Source: Thauera sp. JM12B12 (GTDB lineage Bacteria > Pseudomonadota > Gammaproteobacteria > Burkholderiales > Rhodocyclaceae). Taken from it: a stretch of DNA of 64,000 bases. The position numbers and the translations under genes are program-made. The notes beneath the pieces were generated by a model that saw only the letters and a program-made list of their open reading frames with translations, was not told the DNA's origin and ran no database searches. Positions 44,904-53,393 of this stretch are shown here, in pieces (position 1 is the stretch's first letter; each line of letters begins with the position of its first letter). Location: contig NZ_CP154859.1 in the NCBI RefSeq assembly GCF_039614725.1, positions 620,001 to 684,000 on the forward strand, read 5' to 3'.

Positions 44904-47522
44904 TCAGCTCCGGACGCGCTCCGCTTCCCTGCGCCGCTGCCGCGGCTTCTGCATTGCCCACACCAGCGCCAGCAGGGCGAAGGCGGGGAGATACATCCAC
45001 TCCTTGTCGGGACGCTCGCCCGAGGGCAGCTCGATATTGACGATGTTGAAGCCCTGCTCGAGGCCGAGCTTTTCCGCCGGGCTGCCGAAGCGCACCGCCG
45101 CCACCTGCACCTGGTCGCCGAGCGCCATCACGGTGAGGCCCATCGCGCCCAGGCGTTCGCGCGCGCTCGCGGCCTTCTCGCCCAAGGGCAGCAGCACGCC
45201 CTTGGCGATGTCCTCGCCTTCCAGGCTCATGCCCTCCACCCACACGCGCAGGTTGCCGTTGCGCGGTGCCTCCTCGACCAGGCGGGTGAGCTCGGTCGGC
45301 GGCACCTCCTCGAAGGGCGGGTAGAGCATGTCCATCCAGAAGCCCGGTCGGAACAGCGTGAAGGTCACCAGCAGCAGGATCAGGGTCTCGTGGATGCGGT
45401 TCTTCGCAATGAAGAAGCCCTGCGTGGCGGCGGCGAACATCATGCTTGCCACCGTCGCGCTGACGATGGTCATCACCAGGTGGAAGGTGTCGCTGATGCC
45501 GATCAGCAGGATCTGCGTGTTGAAAATGAACATGAAGGGCAGGATCGCCGTCCGCGCGCTGTAGCCGAAGGCGGTGAGGCCGGTGCGCATCGGCTCGCTC
45601 TTGGCGATGCCCGCCGCCGCATACGAGGCCAGGCCGACCGGCGGCGTCACGTCGGCCATCAGGCCGAAATAGAACACGAACAGGTGCACCGCGATCAGCG
45701 GCACCAGCAGGCCGGACTGCGCGCCCAGTTCGACGATCACCGGCGCCATCAGCGTCGACACCACGATGTAGTTCGCGGTGGTCGGCAGACCCATGCCCAG
45801 GATCAGGCAGATCACCGCGACCAGGATCAGCATGATCATCAGGTTGCCGCCCGAGAGTAGCTCGACCAGCTCGGTCATCGCCAGGCCGATGCCGGTCAGC
45901 GTCACGGTGCCGACGATCACGCCCGCGGTCGCGGTCGCGATCGCGATGCCGATCATGTTGCGTGCACCGGTGATCAGGCCGGTGAAGAGGTCGGAGAAGC
46001 CTTGCCGGGCCGCCTCGCCCAGGTTGCCCGTGCGGCGGAAGAGGGCGAACAGCGGACGCTGGGTGACGAGGATGAACATCAGGAAGAGGGTTGCCCAGAA
46101 TGCCGACAGCGCCGGCGAGAGCTGCTCGACCATCAGGTTCCAGATCAGCGCCGCCACCGGCAGCAGGAAGTGCAGGCCGGACTTGAGCGTGGGGCCGATC
46201 TCGGGCAGGTATTCCATCTTCTCGTCGGGCTTCTCCATGTGCAGCTCGGGGTACTGCGCCGCGAAACGGACGAGCGCGACATAGGCGCCGAGCATGAGCA
46301 GGCCGACGACGATGAAGGCGCCCTCGCCGAAGGCGGTCTTCATCCAGCCGAAGCCCCAGTAGATGATCGCCGACAGGATCACCAGCCCGGACACCGTCAT
46401 CAGCGTGGTGATCAGCGTGCGCTGCCAGGGCAGCGGCTCGCGCCGCGGCAGGCCCTGAAGGTCCATCTTCAGCGCCTCGAGGTGCACGATGTAGTAGAGC
46501 GCGATGTAGGAGATCAGCGCCGGCAGGATGGCGTGCTTCATCACCTGCACGTAGCTGATGCCGACGTACTCGACCATCAGGAAGGCCGCGGCGCCCATCA
46601 CCGGCGGCATGAGCTGGCCGTTGACCGACGACGCCACCTCGACCGAGGCCGCCTTGTCGGCGCGGTAGCCGACACTCTTCATGAGCGGGATGGTGAAGGT
46701 GCCGGTGGTGACCACGTTGGCGATCGACGAGCCCGAGATGAGACCGGTGCTGGCCGAGGCCACCACCGCCGCCTTCGCCGGGCCGCCGCGCATGTGGCCG
46801 AGCAGCGCGATCGCCGACTTGATGAAGTAGGCGCCGGCGCCGGCGGTCTCGAGCAGCGCGCCGAACAGCACGAAGAGGAAGATGAAGCTGGTCGACACCC
46901 CGACCGCCACGCCGAACACGCCCTCGGTGGTCAGCCACATGTGGCTCATGCCCTTTGACAAGGACGCGCCGCGGTGGGCAATCACGTCGGGCATGTAGGG
47001 GCCGAAGAAGATGTAGACGAGGAACACCGCGGCCAGGATCACCATCGGCAGGCCGAGCGCGCGGCGCGCCGCCTCGAGCAGCAGGATCATGCCGATCACC
47101 GCCGCCACCAGGTCCATGTCGGTCGGCGTGCCGGGACGTTCGGCAAGCTCCTTGTAGAACAGGAACAGATAGGCCGCACAGAAGGCGCCCACGGCGGCGA
47201 ACACCCAGTCCTGGATCGGCACGTAGTCGCGTGGCGAGCGCTTGAGCGCCGGGTACGCGGCAAAGGCGAGGAAGATCGCGAAGCCCAGATGGATGGCGCG
47301 CGACTCGGTGTCGTTGAACACGAACACGCCCAGCGAGAAGGGCAGGGGCGAGGCGATCCAGAGCTGGAACAGCGACCACGCCAGCGCCACCACGAGCAGC
47401 AGCTGCGCGGTCAGTCCGGTGGGCTTGCGGCCGCCGGTGTCGGCCTCGGCGACGATCTTCTTGAGCTCTTCGTCGGACAGCTCGAAGCTGGCCTTGTCCT
47501 TGTTTTCGTCCGGGCGGGTCAT
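44904..47522 (-). CDS. TRAP transporter fused permease (4TM-12TM) with DUF3394
   Basis: 872 residues. Small (DctQ-like, about 30-180) and large (DctM-like, about 190-690) permease parts are fused, as in TAXI-type TRAP systems. Signature stretches are GLISGSSIANVVTTGTFTIPLMK, VNGQLMPPVMGAAAFLMVEY and GLPTTANYIVVSTLMAPV. The C-terminal approx. 150 residues form the DUF3394 module of this subfamily, ending with a last TM helix. It imports an organic acid or amino acid with Na+. It lies downstream of its binding protein gene across an intrinsic terminator. Confidence 0.93.
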   Translation of the reverse strand: MTRPDENKDKASFELSDEELKKIVAEADTGGRKPTGLTAQLLLVVALAWSLFQLWIASPLPFSLGVFVFNDTESRAIHLGFAIFLAFAAYPALKRSPRDYVPIQDWVFAAVGAFCAAYLFLFYKELAERPGTPTDMDLVAAVIGMILLLEAARRALGLPMVILAAVFLVYIFFGPYMPDVIAHRGASLSKGMSHMWLTTEGVFGVAVGVSTSFIFLFVLFGALLETAGAGAYFIKSAIALLGHMRGGPAKAAVVASASTGLISGSSIANVVTTGTFTIPLMKSVGYRADKAASVEVASSVNGQLMPPVMGAAAFLMVEYVGISYVQVMKHAILPALISYIALYYIVHLEALKMDLQGLPRREPLPWQRTLITTLMTVSGLVILSAIIYWGFGWMKTAFGEGAFIVVGLLMLGAYVALVRFAAQYPELHMEKPDEKMEYLPEIGPTLKSGLHFLLPVAALIWNLMVEQLSPALSAFWATLFLMFILVTQRPLFALFRRTGNLGEAARQGFSDLFTGLITGARNMIGIAIATATAGVIVGTVTLTGIGLAMTELVELLSGGNLMIMLILVAVICLILGMGLPTTANYIVVSTLMAPVIVELGAQSGLLVPLIAVHLFVFYFGLMADVTPPVGLASYAAAGIAKSEPMRTGLTAFGYSARTAILPFMFIFNTQILLIGISDTFHLVMTIVSATVASMMFAAATQGFFIAKNRIHETLILLLVTFTLFRPGFWMDMLYPPFEEVPPTELTRLVEEAPRNGNLRVWVEGMSLEGEDIAKGVLLPLGEKAASARERLGAMGLTVMALGDQVQVAAVRFGSPAEKLGLEQGFNIVNIELPSGERPDKEWMYLPAFALLALVWAMQKPRQRRREAERVRS

Positions 47523-47552
47523 GAGCAGCCCCTCTCAGGTTCGTGACGGAGA

Positions 47553-47585
47553 CAAAAAACGGCGGGGACCAGGGGTCGCCGCCGT
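47553..47585 (-). terminator. Intrinsic terminator/attenuator between TAXI binding protein and permease
   Basis: On the minus strand ACGGCGGCGACC pairs with GGTCCCCGCCGT (one mismatch), then a run of six T. It follows the binding-protein gene and precedes the permease gene, so only part of the transcripts would read on, giving more binding protein than permease. Confidence 0.82.
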
Positions 47586-47632
47586 CTGTGCAGCAGTAAC
47601 CGGCGTCCGCGGACAGACGCCGGGCGGCGGGA

Positions 47633-48601
47633 TTACATCCAGCCCTTTTCCTTGTAGTACTTGACCGCGCCCTCATGCAGCGGCGCCGACAGGCCGTCCT
47701 TGATCATGTGCTTGGGATCGAGGTTGGCGAAGGCCGGGTGCAGCTTCTTGAAGTCCTCGAAGTTCTCGAACACCGCCTTCACCAGCGTATAGACGGTGTC
47801 GGCCGGCACCTTGGAGGAGGTCACGAAGCTCGCCACCACGCCGAAGGTGTCGGTCGCGTCCGGGTTGTTGGCGTAAAGGCCGCCCGGGATCTGCACCTTG
47901 GCGAAGTAGGGGTGCTCGGCGACCAGCTTGTCGACCGCCGCGCCGGTGATCGGCACCAGCTTGGCGCCGCAGGTCGTGGTCGGGTCCTGGATGTTGGCAG
48001 CCGGGTGGCCGACGACGTAGGCGAAGCCGTCGATCTTGTTGTCGCACAGCGCGGCGCTGTGCTCGTCGGGCTTGAGCTCGGACACCAGCGAGAAGTCGCT
48101 CTCCGCCATGCCCATCGCCGGCAGCAGCATCGCCATCGTCGCGCGCTGGCCCGAACCCGGGTTGCCGACGTTGAAGCGCTTGCCCTTGAAGTCCTCCATC
48201 TTGGTGATGTTGGCTTCCTTGCGCGACAGCACGGTCAGCGGCTCGGGATGCAGCGCGAACACCGCGCGCAGGTCGGTCACCGGTCCGCCGTCCTTGAACT
48301 GGGCCTCGCCCTTGATCGCGTTGTACTGGACATCGGACTGCGCCACGCCGAAGTCGAGCTCGCCCGCCTTGATCGTGTTCACGTTGTACACCGAGCCGCC
48401 GGTGCTCTCGACCGAGCAGCGCAGGCCATGCTGGGCGCGGTCCTTGTTGATCAGGCGGCAGATCGCGCCGCCGGCCGCGTAGTAGACGCCGGTCACGCCG
48501 CCGGTGCCGATGGTGACGAACTTCTGCTGGGCCTGCGCGGGCGCAGCGCCCAGGGTGCCGACGAGTGCGAATGCAGCGGCCAGAGCGGTCAGTTTCTTCA
48601 T
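47633..48601 (-). CDS. TAXI family TRAP transporter solute-binding protein
   Basis: 322 residues from ATG 48601. Signal peptide about 1-25 ([14 protein letters not shown]), then the TAXI hallmark [51 protein letters not shown] and the central [14 protein letters not shown]. It binds substrate in the periplasm for the fused permease. Ligands of this family include glutamate and dicarboxylates, but pocket residues do not settle it. It is divergent from the cobalamin-binding-like gene. Confidence 0.93.
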   Translation of the reverse strand: MKKLTALAAAFALVGTLGAAPAQAQQKFVTIGTGGVTGVYYAAGGAICRLINKDRAQHGLRCSVESTGGSVYNVNTIKAGELDFGVAQSDVQYNAIKGEAQFKDGGPVTDLRAVFALHPEPLTVLSRKEANITKMEDFKGKRFNVGNPGSGQRATMAMLLPAMGMAESDFSLVSELKPDEHSAALCDNKIDGFAYVVGHPAANIQDPTTTCGAKLVPITGAAVDKLVAEHPYFAKVQIPGGLYANNPDATDTFGVVASFVTSSKVPADTVYTLVKAVFENFEDFKKLHPAFANLDPKHMIKDGLSAPLHEGAVKYYKEKGWM

Positions 48602-48833
48602 GGAGTTCTCCTGTGAGTGAATCGACACGAGTGAGGGTGGCGTGAATGCTCGCGCAGTGCGCGTTGCAGCACGAAGGGGGCGATGACCATCCCTGCGCGG
48701 ACCTCGTTCAAACCAGTGGCAGAGCTTTGCACAAAATTCGGCATGGCGGCACCCGGGATTTCCCCGAGGGCGCGCCACTGCGTGCTTGTGCTGGGTGGGG
48801 CAGGCGAGCCGCGAGTGCGGTGCAGGGGCGCGC

Positions 48834-48839
48834 TACAAT
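48834..48839 (+). promoter_or_regulatory. Possible -10 element of the BtuF-like gene
   Basis: TACAAT, 28 nt before the ATG and followed by CGCAAGC, the same block as before the MidA-like gene. No clear -35 and no cobalamin riboswitch is visible in this 266-bp divergent gap. Confidence 0.35.
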
Positions 48840-48867
48840 CGCAAGCTTCCTCACCGACCTCAAGCAT

Positions 48868-49704
48868 ATGGAATCGCACGAACCGCAGGGTGCAGCCGAC
48901 CCGCTGGTCGATGCCGCAGGACAGCGGCACCGGCGCGCAGGCAATGAGGCGCGCATCGTCTCGCTGGTGCCGTCCCTCACCGAACTCCTCTTCGACCTCG
49001 GCTTGGGTGAGCACGTGGTCGGGCGCACCGGCTTTTGCGTGCATCCGCGCGAAGCCCTGCGCACCGTGCCCAAGGTCGGCGGCACCAAGGACGTGAAGCT
49101 CGAGCGGGTGCGCGAGCTCGCGCCCACCCACGTGCTGGTCAACATGGACGAGAACCGGCGCGAGACGGTGGATGAACTCGCCGCCTTCGTGCCGCACATC
49201 GTCGTCACCCACCCCAACACGCCGCAGGACAACCTCGGCCTGTTCGCGCTGCTCGGCGGCATCTTCGGCGCCGAGGCTGCCGCGGCCCGGCTGGCCGAAG
49301 ACCTGCGCGCAGCCCTCGCCGAGGCCGCCACGCTGCGCAAGACGCTGCCCGACGAGCGCGTGCTCTACCTCATCTGGCGCGAGCCGTGGATGACCATCGC
49401 CCGCGACACCTACATCGCCGCCACGCTCGCCGCCGTCGGCTGGCACACCCTGCCTGCGGTGGAGGGCGGCGAGACCGGCGCGGCGCGCTATCCCGCATTC
49501 GACTGGGATGCGCCGTGGATCGGAAGCGTCGAGCGCGTGCTGCTGTCGACCGAACCCTACCGCTTCCGCGCGTCCCATGTGGACGAGGTCGAGGGCCTCG
49601 CCGCGCGTCCGGCGCTGCTGGTCGATGGCGAGATGGTGTCGTGGTACGGCAGCCGGGCGGCGATGGGGCTGCGCTGGCTGTGCGCGTTGCGGCGCAGCCT
49701 CTGA
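48868..49704 (+). CDS. Helical-backbone metal receptor, BtuF-like (cobalamin-binding-type)
   Basis: 278 residues. The type III periplasmic-binding fold is seen in ARIVSLVPSLTELLFDLGLGEHVVGRTGFCVHP, KVGGTKDVKLERVRELAPTHVLV, and the C-terminal lobe from about 170. It resembles BtuF and related metal-chelate receptors but has no signal peptide: the first 30 residues are polar, so it may be cytosolic or start further upstream. No ABC transporter genes accompany it. It ends 1 bp from the stop of the convergent Fic gene. Confidence 0.8.
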   Translation: MESHEPQGAADPLVDAAGQRHRRAGNEARIVSLVPSLTELLFDLGLGEHVVGRTGFCVHPREALRTVPKVGGTKDVKLERVRELAPTHVLVNMDENRRETVDELAAFVPHIVVTHPNTPQDNLGLFALLGGIFGAEAAAARLAEDLRAALAEAATLRKTLPDERVLYLIWREPWMTIARDTYIAATLAAVGWHTLPAVEGGETGAARYPAFDWDAPWIGSVERVLLSTEPYRFRASHVDEVEGLAARPALLVDGEMVSWYGSRAAMGLRWLCALRRSL

Positions 49705-49705
49705 C

Positions 49706-51082
49706 TCACTGGCGGTGAGCCGCCTTCCACGCTTCGAACTCGGACGGACGCAGGCCGTAGCGTGCCAGCACGCCTTCGTGTAGCCGCCGCAGCTCTTCGA
49801 TGATCAGTGCCTGAACCTCGGGCTGCGCGTGCGCCGGAACCTGCCGCGCCACGGCTTGCCGGATGGTGTCGAGCGGGTCAAGTTCCGGATGCGTGACGAC
49901 CTCACGCAGGGTCACCTTGATGACGTCGCGCCACGCCAGGCGCAGGGGGTCGGGCTCTGCCAGGTCCTGCTTGATGGCCAGGTATTCCTGCGTCGAGCGC
50001 TCATAGGCCCACACGTAAAGATCGCGCAGCAGCTCGACGCGCGTCATTTCATACACGCCAAGCGTTGCGCGGCTGTACGCCTGCTCCGGCACGTCCAGAA
50101 AGGTCAGCGGACACAGGTTGGCGCGGAACAGCGGCAGGTTCGCTGCGAGCCGGGAGCTGCGCTTGTTGATGTCGGCAAAGGGCTGCAGATACGGCAGGTG
50201 CACCATCATGAAGAAGGACTGCTCGAAGGGGTCGATGATGCTGTTGGCCTTGGCGAGCAGCGTGTCCAGCGCGTCCTCGATCTGCTTCGGCGTCGTCAGC
50301 GGCCGGTACACGCTCTGGCCGATATCCACCGCGTGCTGACGAATCCGACCTTCATCGGCAGGGTTGGGCAGCAGGTTCTCGGCCAGCACGCCATGCAGGT
50401 TCATCAGCAGGTAGCGGTTGAATTCGGCGCTGTCGACGTTCTCGACCAGCAGCTCGATCGCCGCCTTGTGGTTCAGGATCATCTGCGTTTCGATCGCCGC
50501 CTTGCCGCGTGCGGCCTTGCCGTGCTCGATGAGCTCGCGCGTGTCGAGGCGCGAGTAGGTGTTGCCTTCGAGGCGGCTCGACGCCCAGGACAGATCGATC
50601 AGCAGCCGGTTGAGGATGCCGCGGCTGTAGGTGCCTGCAGGCGCATCGAGCGCTGCAGTCCGCCCCATGCTGTGCAACTGGCGACGCAGCGACTCGGGCA
50701 GATACCAGGTCTCGTTCGGGCGGTAGGCGTCCAGGAAGTCTCGCTGATAGCCCACGGGCCTGCGCGCCTCCGGGGGCTGGTTGATGTAGTCGAGGATGTC
50801 CTGGCTGTCCGCCGACAGCGGGATGAAGCGCGGAAAAGTGTCGGCTCCGACTGCGCCGCCGGGCTGGTCGCCTGTGCGCCCGTGGTAGCGGTCGCCCACG
50901 AAATAGCGGCGGGCCCTGCCTTCGCCTTGAGCGCTGACCTTGCCCTCGTCGATCAGCTTCGCGGTCAGGCGCTGTGCCGTGCGTCGCGCAATGTCGGGGT
51001 GTCGCGTGAGCAGTTCTGCCAGTGTCAGTCCTTCGTCGGAAGACTGGATGCTGTTCAGCAGGGTCGAGGTGGAGGACGTCAT
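49706..51082 (-). CDS. Fic-domain protein with winged-helix N-terminus and non-canonical active site
   Basis: 458 residues from ATG 51082; ATG 51106 and TTG 51145 are alternatives but would run into the repeat array. Residues about 10-65 look like a winged helix (LTLAELLTRHPDIARRTAQRLTAKLIDEGKV). An inhibitory-helix motif SSRLEGN (168-174) precedes the Fic core. The active-site loop reads QPFADINKRSSR (300-311) where canonical enzymes have HPFxDGNGRxxR: the catalytic His is Gln300 and both glycines are replaced. Classic AMP transfer is therefore doubtful. Joined to a DNA-binding domain, it may be an autoregulator. It is the first gene of the accessory segment. Confidence 0.85.
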   Translation of the reverse strand: MTSSTSTLLNSIQSSDEGLTLAELLTRHPDIARRTAQRLTAKLIDEGKVSAQGEGRARRYFVGDRYHGRTGDQPGGAVGADTFPRFIPLSADSQDILDYINQPPEARRPVGYQRDFLDAYRPNETWYLPESLRRQLHSMGRTAALDAPAGTYSRGILNRLLIDLSWASSRLEGNTYSRLDTRELIEHGKAARGKAAIETQMILNHKAAIELLVENVDSAEFNRYLLMNLHGVLAENLLPNPADEGRIRQHAVDIGQSVYRPLTTPKQIEDALDTLLAKANSIIDPFEQSFFMMVHLPYLQPFADINKRSSRLAANLPLFRANLCPLTFLDVPEQAYSRATLGVYEMTRVELLRDLYVWAYERSTQEYLAIKQDLAEPDPLRLAWRDVIKVTLREVVTHPELDPLDTIRQAVARQVPAHAQPEVQALIIEELRRLHEGVLARYGLRPSEFEAWKAAHRQ

Positions 51083-51087
51083 GATGC

Positions 51088-51171
51088 TGGCGCGGTTCGA
51101 AATCATTGTGGCGCAATTCTGGCGCAGTTCTGAAAATTGCGCCAATCCTGATGCGCGATTTGGCGCAGTTC
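51088..51171. promoter_or_regulatory. Phased 11-bp repeats upstream of the Fic gene (putative operator)
   Basis: The sequence TGGCGCAGTTC or a close variant occurs at 51088-51098 (GG for AG), 51109-51119 (AA for AG), 51120-51130 and 51161-51171, plus an inverted copy AAATTGCGCCA at 51134-51144. The direct copies are offset by 21, 32 and 73 bp, close to whole turns of B-DNA, so bound proteins would sit on one face. Copies at 51109 and 51135 also form a TGGCGCAATT/AATTGCGCCA palindrome. Confidence 0.75.
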
Positions 51172-51440
51172 AAGCCGTCCCGTCGATGCCCGGCACGCCT
51201 CCCGGCCCGGCCGGCAGGATGCGCCGATGACGCTGTTCTGGCGCACCGCCTGAAACCCGCGCCATGCCGTCGTTTGCGCGTAAATCACTGTTGCAACGAG
51301 AAAAAGATCACGAAACCCCTAAAGGTTTACGGGGGCCGGCCGTTGACCCCACCAAGCGGCTATGGAATCGTAACAGCCATTAACAGCCGCCAAATTTGCT
51401 GCACTGAACAAGTACCATCCGCGCCGGATTTGAATCACCG
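51172..51440. other. Intergenic stretch before the first riboswitch
   Basis: 269 bp with no credible gene. It must hold the promoter for the first protease and may hold part of the Fic promoter. It is AT-richer near 51290-51330. I see no convincing sigma-70 or sigma-54 promoter. Confidence 0.5.
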
Positions 51441-51531
51441 CCGCGGCCTGAAAAAGGCAAACCCGTCGAAAGTCGGGGACGCAAAATCACCGGTCTACAA
51501 GGCTAGCGCCTCATGACAGCGGGATTGCCAG
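51441..51531 (+). ncRNA. Cyclic di-GMP-I (GEMM) riboswitch, copy 1
   Basis: The aptamer core reads GGCAAACCCG, a GAAA tetraloop (51468-51471), GGGGACGCAAAATCACCGG, then TCTACAAGG and GCGGGATTGCC closing P1 with GGCAA (51456-51460 with 51525-51529). These are the conserved blocks of the GEMM-I family: the GNRA loop, the GACGCAAA segment, CACCGGTCTA as variant of CACGGGYCUA, and the 3' GGUUGCC-like strand. It binds c-di-GMP. The P1b stem has one U-U mismatch (51466/51473). It lies about 100 nt before the first protease. Confidence 0.93.
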
Positions 51532-51571
51532 GAAAGTGACGCTGCCCTGTCAGGGACAAGCGCTGCTGTGT

Positions 51572-51626
51572 CTCCACGCGATCTCGAGGTCGAGCCCAAG
51601 GGCCGGGAACCGGAAAACGCATGGAG
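51572..51626 (+). promoter_or_regulatory. Putative expression platform sequestering the protease 1 Shine-Dalgarno
   Basis: CTCCACGCG (51572-51580) can pair with CGCATGGAG (51618-51626) at eight of nine positions; the latter contains the GGAG that serves ATG 51633. An alternative pairing CGCTG (51561-51565) with CAGCG (51517-51521) reaches back into the aptamer, which could make the two folds exclusive. No terminator with a U run lies in the leader, so translational control is favoured. Confidence 0.6.
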
Positions 51627-51632
51627 TCACAG

Positions 51633-53393
51633 ATGAACACGTCCGCTTCCCTTCGCAAGCCTGTACTTGCTTCCCTGGTTGTCGCCCTCGGTGCGGCCTT
51701 CATTCCTGCTCAAGCCGTTGCTGCTGAAGAAGCGCAATGGGTCCCTGGTCGCCTGCTGGTGCAACCGCGTGCGGGCCTGTCGGAAGCGGAGTTCGACAAG
51801 ATCATCAAGCCGCACGGCGGCAAGCAGGTCGGGAAGATCGAAGGGATCAACGTGCGTGTGATCCAACTCCCGCCGCAGGCCTCGGAGAAGGCGGTGGAGG
51901 CGCTGCTGAAGAACAACAAGCATCTGAAGTTTGCCGAACGGGACAGGATCGTGCCGCAGGACACGACCAACGACCCGTACTTTGGCAACGCGTGGCATCT
52001 TCCGAAGATTGGAGCGCCGACAGCCTGGGCTACGGGTACCGGTGCCGGTGTCACGATTGCGATCCTCGATTCGGGGATTGACAGCAAGCATCCCGACTTG
52101 GCCGGGAAGGTCCTTCCGGGCTGGAATTTCTACGATGGGAACTCGGATCTGACCGACGTGACCGGTCACGGCACACAGGTCGCCGGTACGGCGGCTGCGG
52201 CGAGCAATAACGCAACCGGTGTCGCTTCGATTGCCGGGGGGGCAATGATTCTTCCCGGTCGCATTGCGAGCACGACCGGTAGCGCATCGTTCAGCACGAT
52301 GGCGAAAGGGGTGACTTGGGCGGCCGACCAGGGGGCACGCTTGGCGAACATCAGTTACGGCGGTGCGCGGAGTTCGTCGACGGTGCAAAGCGCCGGGCAG
52401 TATCTCAAGAGCAAGGGTGGGCTGCTGGTGGTGTCGGGCGGTAACAGCGGCGCGGAGGAAATCATTGCGGCCAGCGATGCGCTGATTGCGGTTTCTGGTA
52501 CGACGAGCACCGATGCGAAGGCGAGCTGGTCCAGCTTCGGCAGCTACATTGATGTGGCGGCACCGGGTGCGGGGATCTGGACGACGAACAGGGGGGGCGG
52601 CTACGGGTCCATTTCCGGAACTTCCATCGCCAGTCCTGCGACCGCGGGTGTTCTGGCGCTGATGATGGAAGCGAACCCGAAGCTGGGGCCCGATGATCTG
52701 ACGAAGCTGCTGTTCTCGACCGCGGTCGATCTGGGAACGGCTGGGTACGACAAGTACTTTGGTCACGGACGGGTCAACGCGGCCGCTGCAGTACAAGCGG
52801 CCGCAACGGCCACCGTCTCTGATACGAGTGCGCCCACGGTCAGCGTGAGCGGGCTGGCTGCCGGGGCGACGGTATCGGGTCTAGTGGCCGTCGGCGTCAG
52901 CGCCACCGACAACGTCGGCGTGAGTCGAGTCGAGCTCCTGGTCAACGGCAGCCTGCTCGCGACCGATATTTCCTCGCCCTACGGATTCAGTTGGGACTCC
53001 ACCAAGACGCCGGACGGAACTGCAACGCTCACGGCGCGCGCCTACGACGCGGCTGGAAACTTCACGGCGAAGTCGCTGAGCGTCACAGTCGCCAACAGCA
53101 GTGCCAAGACTACGGCTGCGGATACGGTTGCACCAGTGGCCGCGATTACCAATCCGGTCGGCGGAGGTCGGGTAAATGGCACGGTGAGCGTGAATGGGTC
53201 TGCCAGTGATGATGTCCGTGTAACTCAGATGCGCCTGTACATCGATGCCAAATTGGTGAGCACGGTCACTGGGAATAGCCTCAGCTACCGCTGGAACACC
53301 AAGAAGGTTGCGGCGGGAACGCATACGATTACGCTCGATGCGTTCGATGCGGCAGGGAATCGAGGTACGCGCAGCATCACGGTCACACGGTAA
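51633..53393 (+). CDS. Secreted subtilisin-like serine protease with Ig-like domains, copy 1
   Basis: 586 residues. Signal peptide about 1-30 (ends AQAVA), propeptide-like region (about 35-115; WVPGRLLVQPRAGLSEAEF), then the S8 domain with Asp146 (AILDSGID), His179 (GHGTQVAGT), oxyanion Asn271 and Ser331 (GTSIASPATAG). Two Ig-like domains follow, about 400-486 and 495-586. There is no PEP-CTERM, autotransporter or T1SS repeat signal, so it is probably released or matrix-bound. ATG 51633 has GGAG 6 nt upstream; ATG 51621 lies inside that signal. Translation or transcription should respond to c-di-GMP. Codon use is less GC-rich than that of its neighbours. Confidence 0.93.
   Translation: MNTSASLRKPVLASLVVALGAAFIPAQAVAAEEAQWVPGRLLVQPRAGLSEAEFDKIIKPHGGKQVGKIEGINVRVIQLPPQASEKAVEALLKNNKHLKFAERDRIVPQDTTNDPYFGNAWHLPKIGAPTAWATGTGAGVTIAILDSGIDSKHPDLAGKVLPGWNFYDGNSDLTDVTGHGTQVAGTAAAASNNATGVASIAGGAMILPGRIASTTGSASFSTMAKGVTWAADQGARLANISYGGARSSSTVQSAGQYLKSKGGLLVVSGGNSGAEEIIAASDALIAVSGTTSTDAKASWSSFGSYIDVAAPGAGIWTTNRGGGYGSISGTSIASPATAGVLALMMEANPKLGPDDLTKLLFSTAVDLGTAGYDKYFGHGRVNAAAAVQAAATATVSDTSAPTVSVSGLAAGATVSGLVAVGVSATDNVGVSRVELLVNGSLLATDISSPYGFSWDSTKTPDGTATLTARAYDAAGNFTAKSLSVTVANSSAKTTAADTVAPVAAITNPVGGGRVNGTVSVNGSASDDVRVTQMRLYIDAKLVSTVTGNSLSYRWNTKKVAAGTHTITLDAFDAAGNRGTRSITVTR

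Larger units (their letters stand above)
51441..53097 (+). repeat. Tandem duplication unit, copy 1
   Basis: This segment (riboswitch, leader, protease catalytic domain and first Ig-like domain) recurs at 53621-55277 with a constant offset of 2180 bp. Identity starts abruptly at CCGCGGCCTG and fades near the codon for the end of the first Ig domain. Within it, 52361-53056 is identical to 54541-55236. Confidence 0.93.

Noticed and set aside
48602..48867. Cobalamin riboswitch before the BtuF-like gene
   Set aside because: No B12-box-like sequence or suitable long leader was found.
51621..51632. Upstream ATG as start of protease 1 (and 53801 for protease 2)
   Set aside because: It lies inside the Shine-Dalgarno GGAG region that serves the next ATG, whose product begins with a clean signal peptide.
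51536..51727. A 63-codon frame in the protease leader, present in both copies
   Set aside because: It runs in another frame into the protease gene and is kept only because the whole leader is duplicated; it has no Shine-Dalgarno of its own and would conflict with the structured leader.
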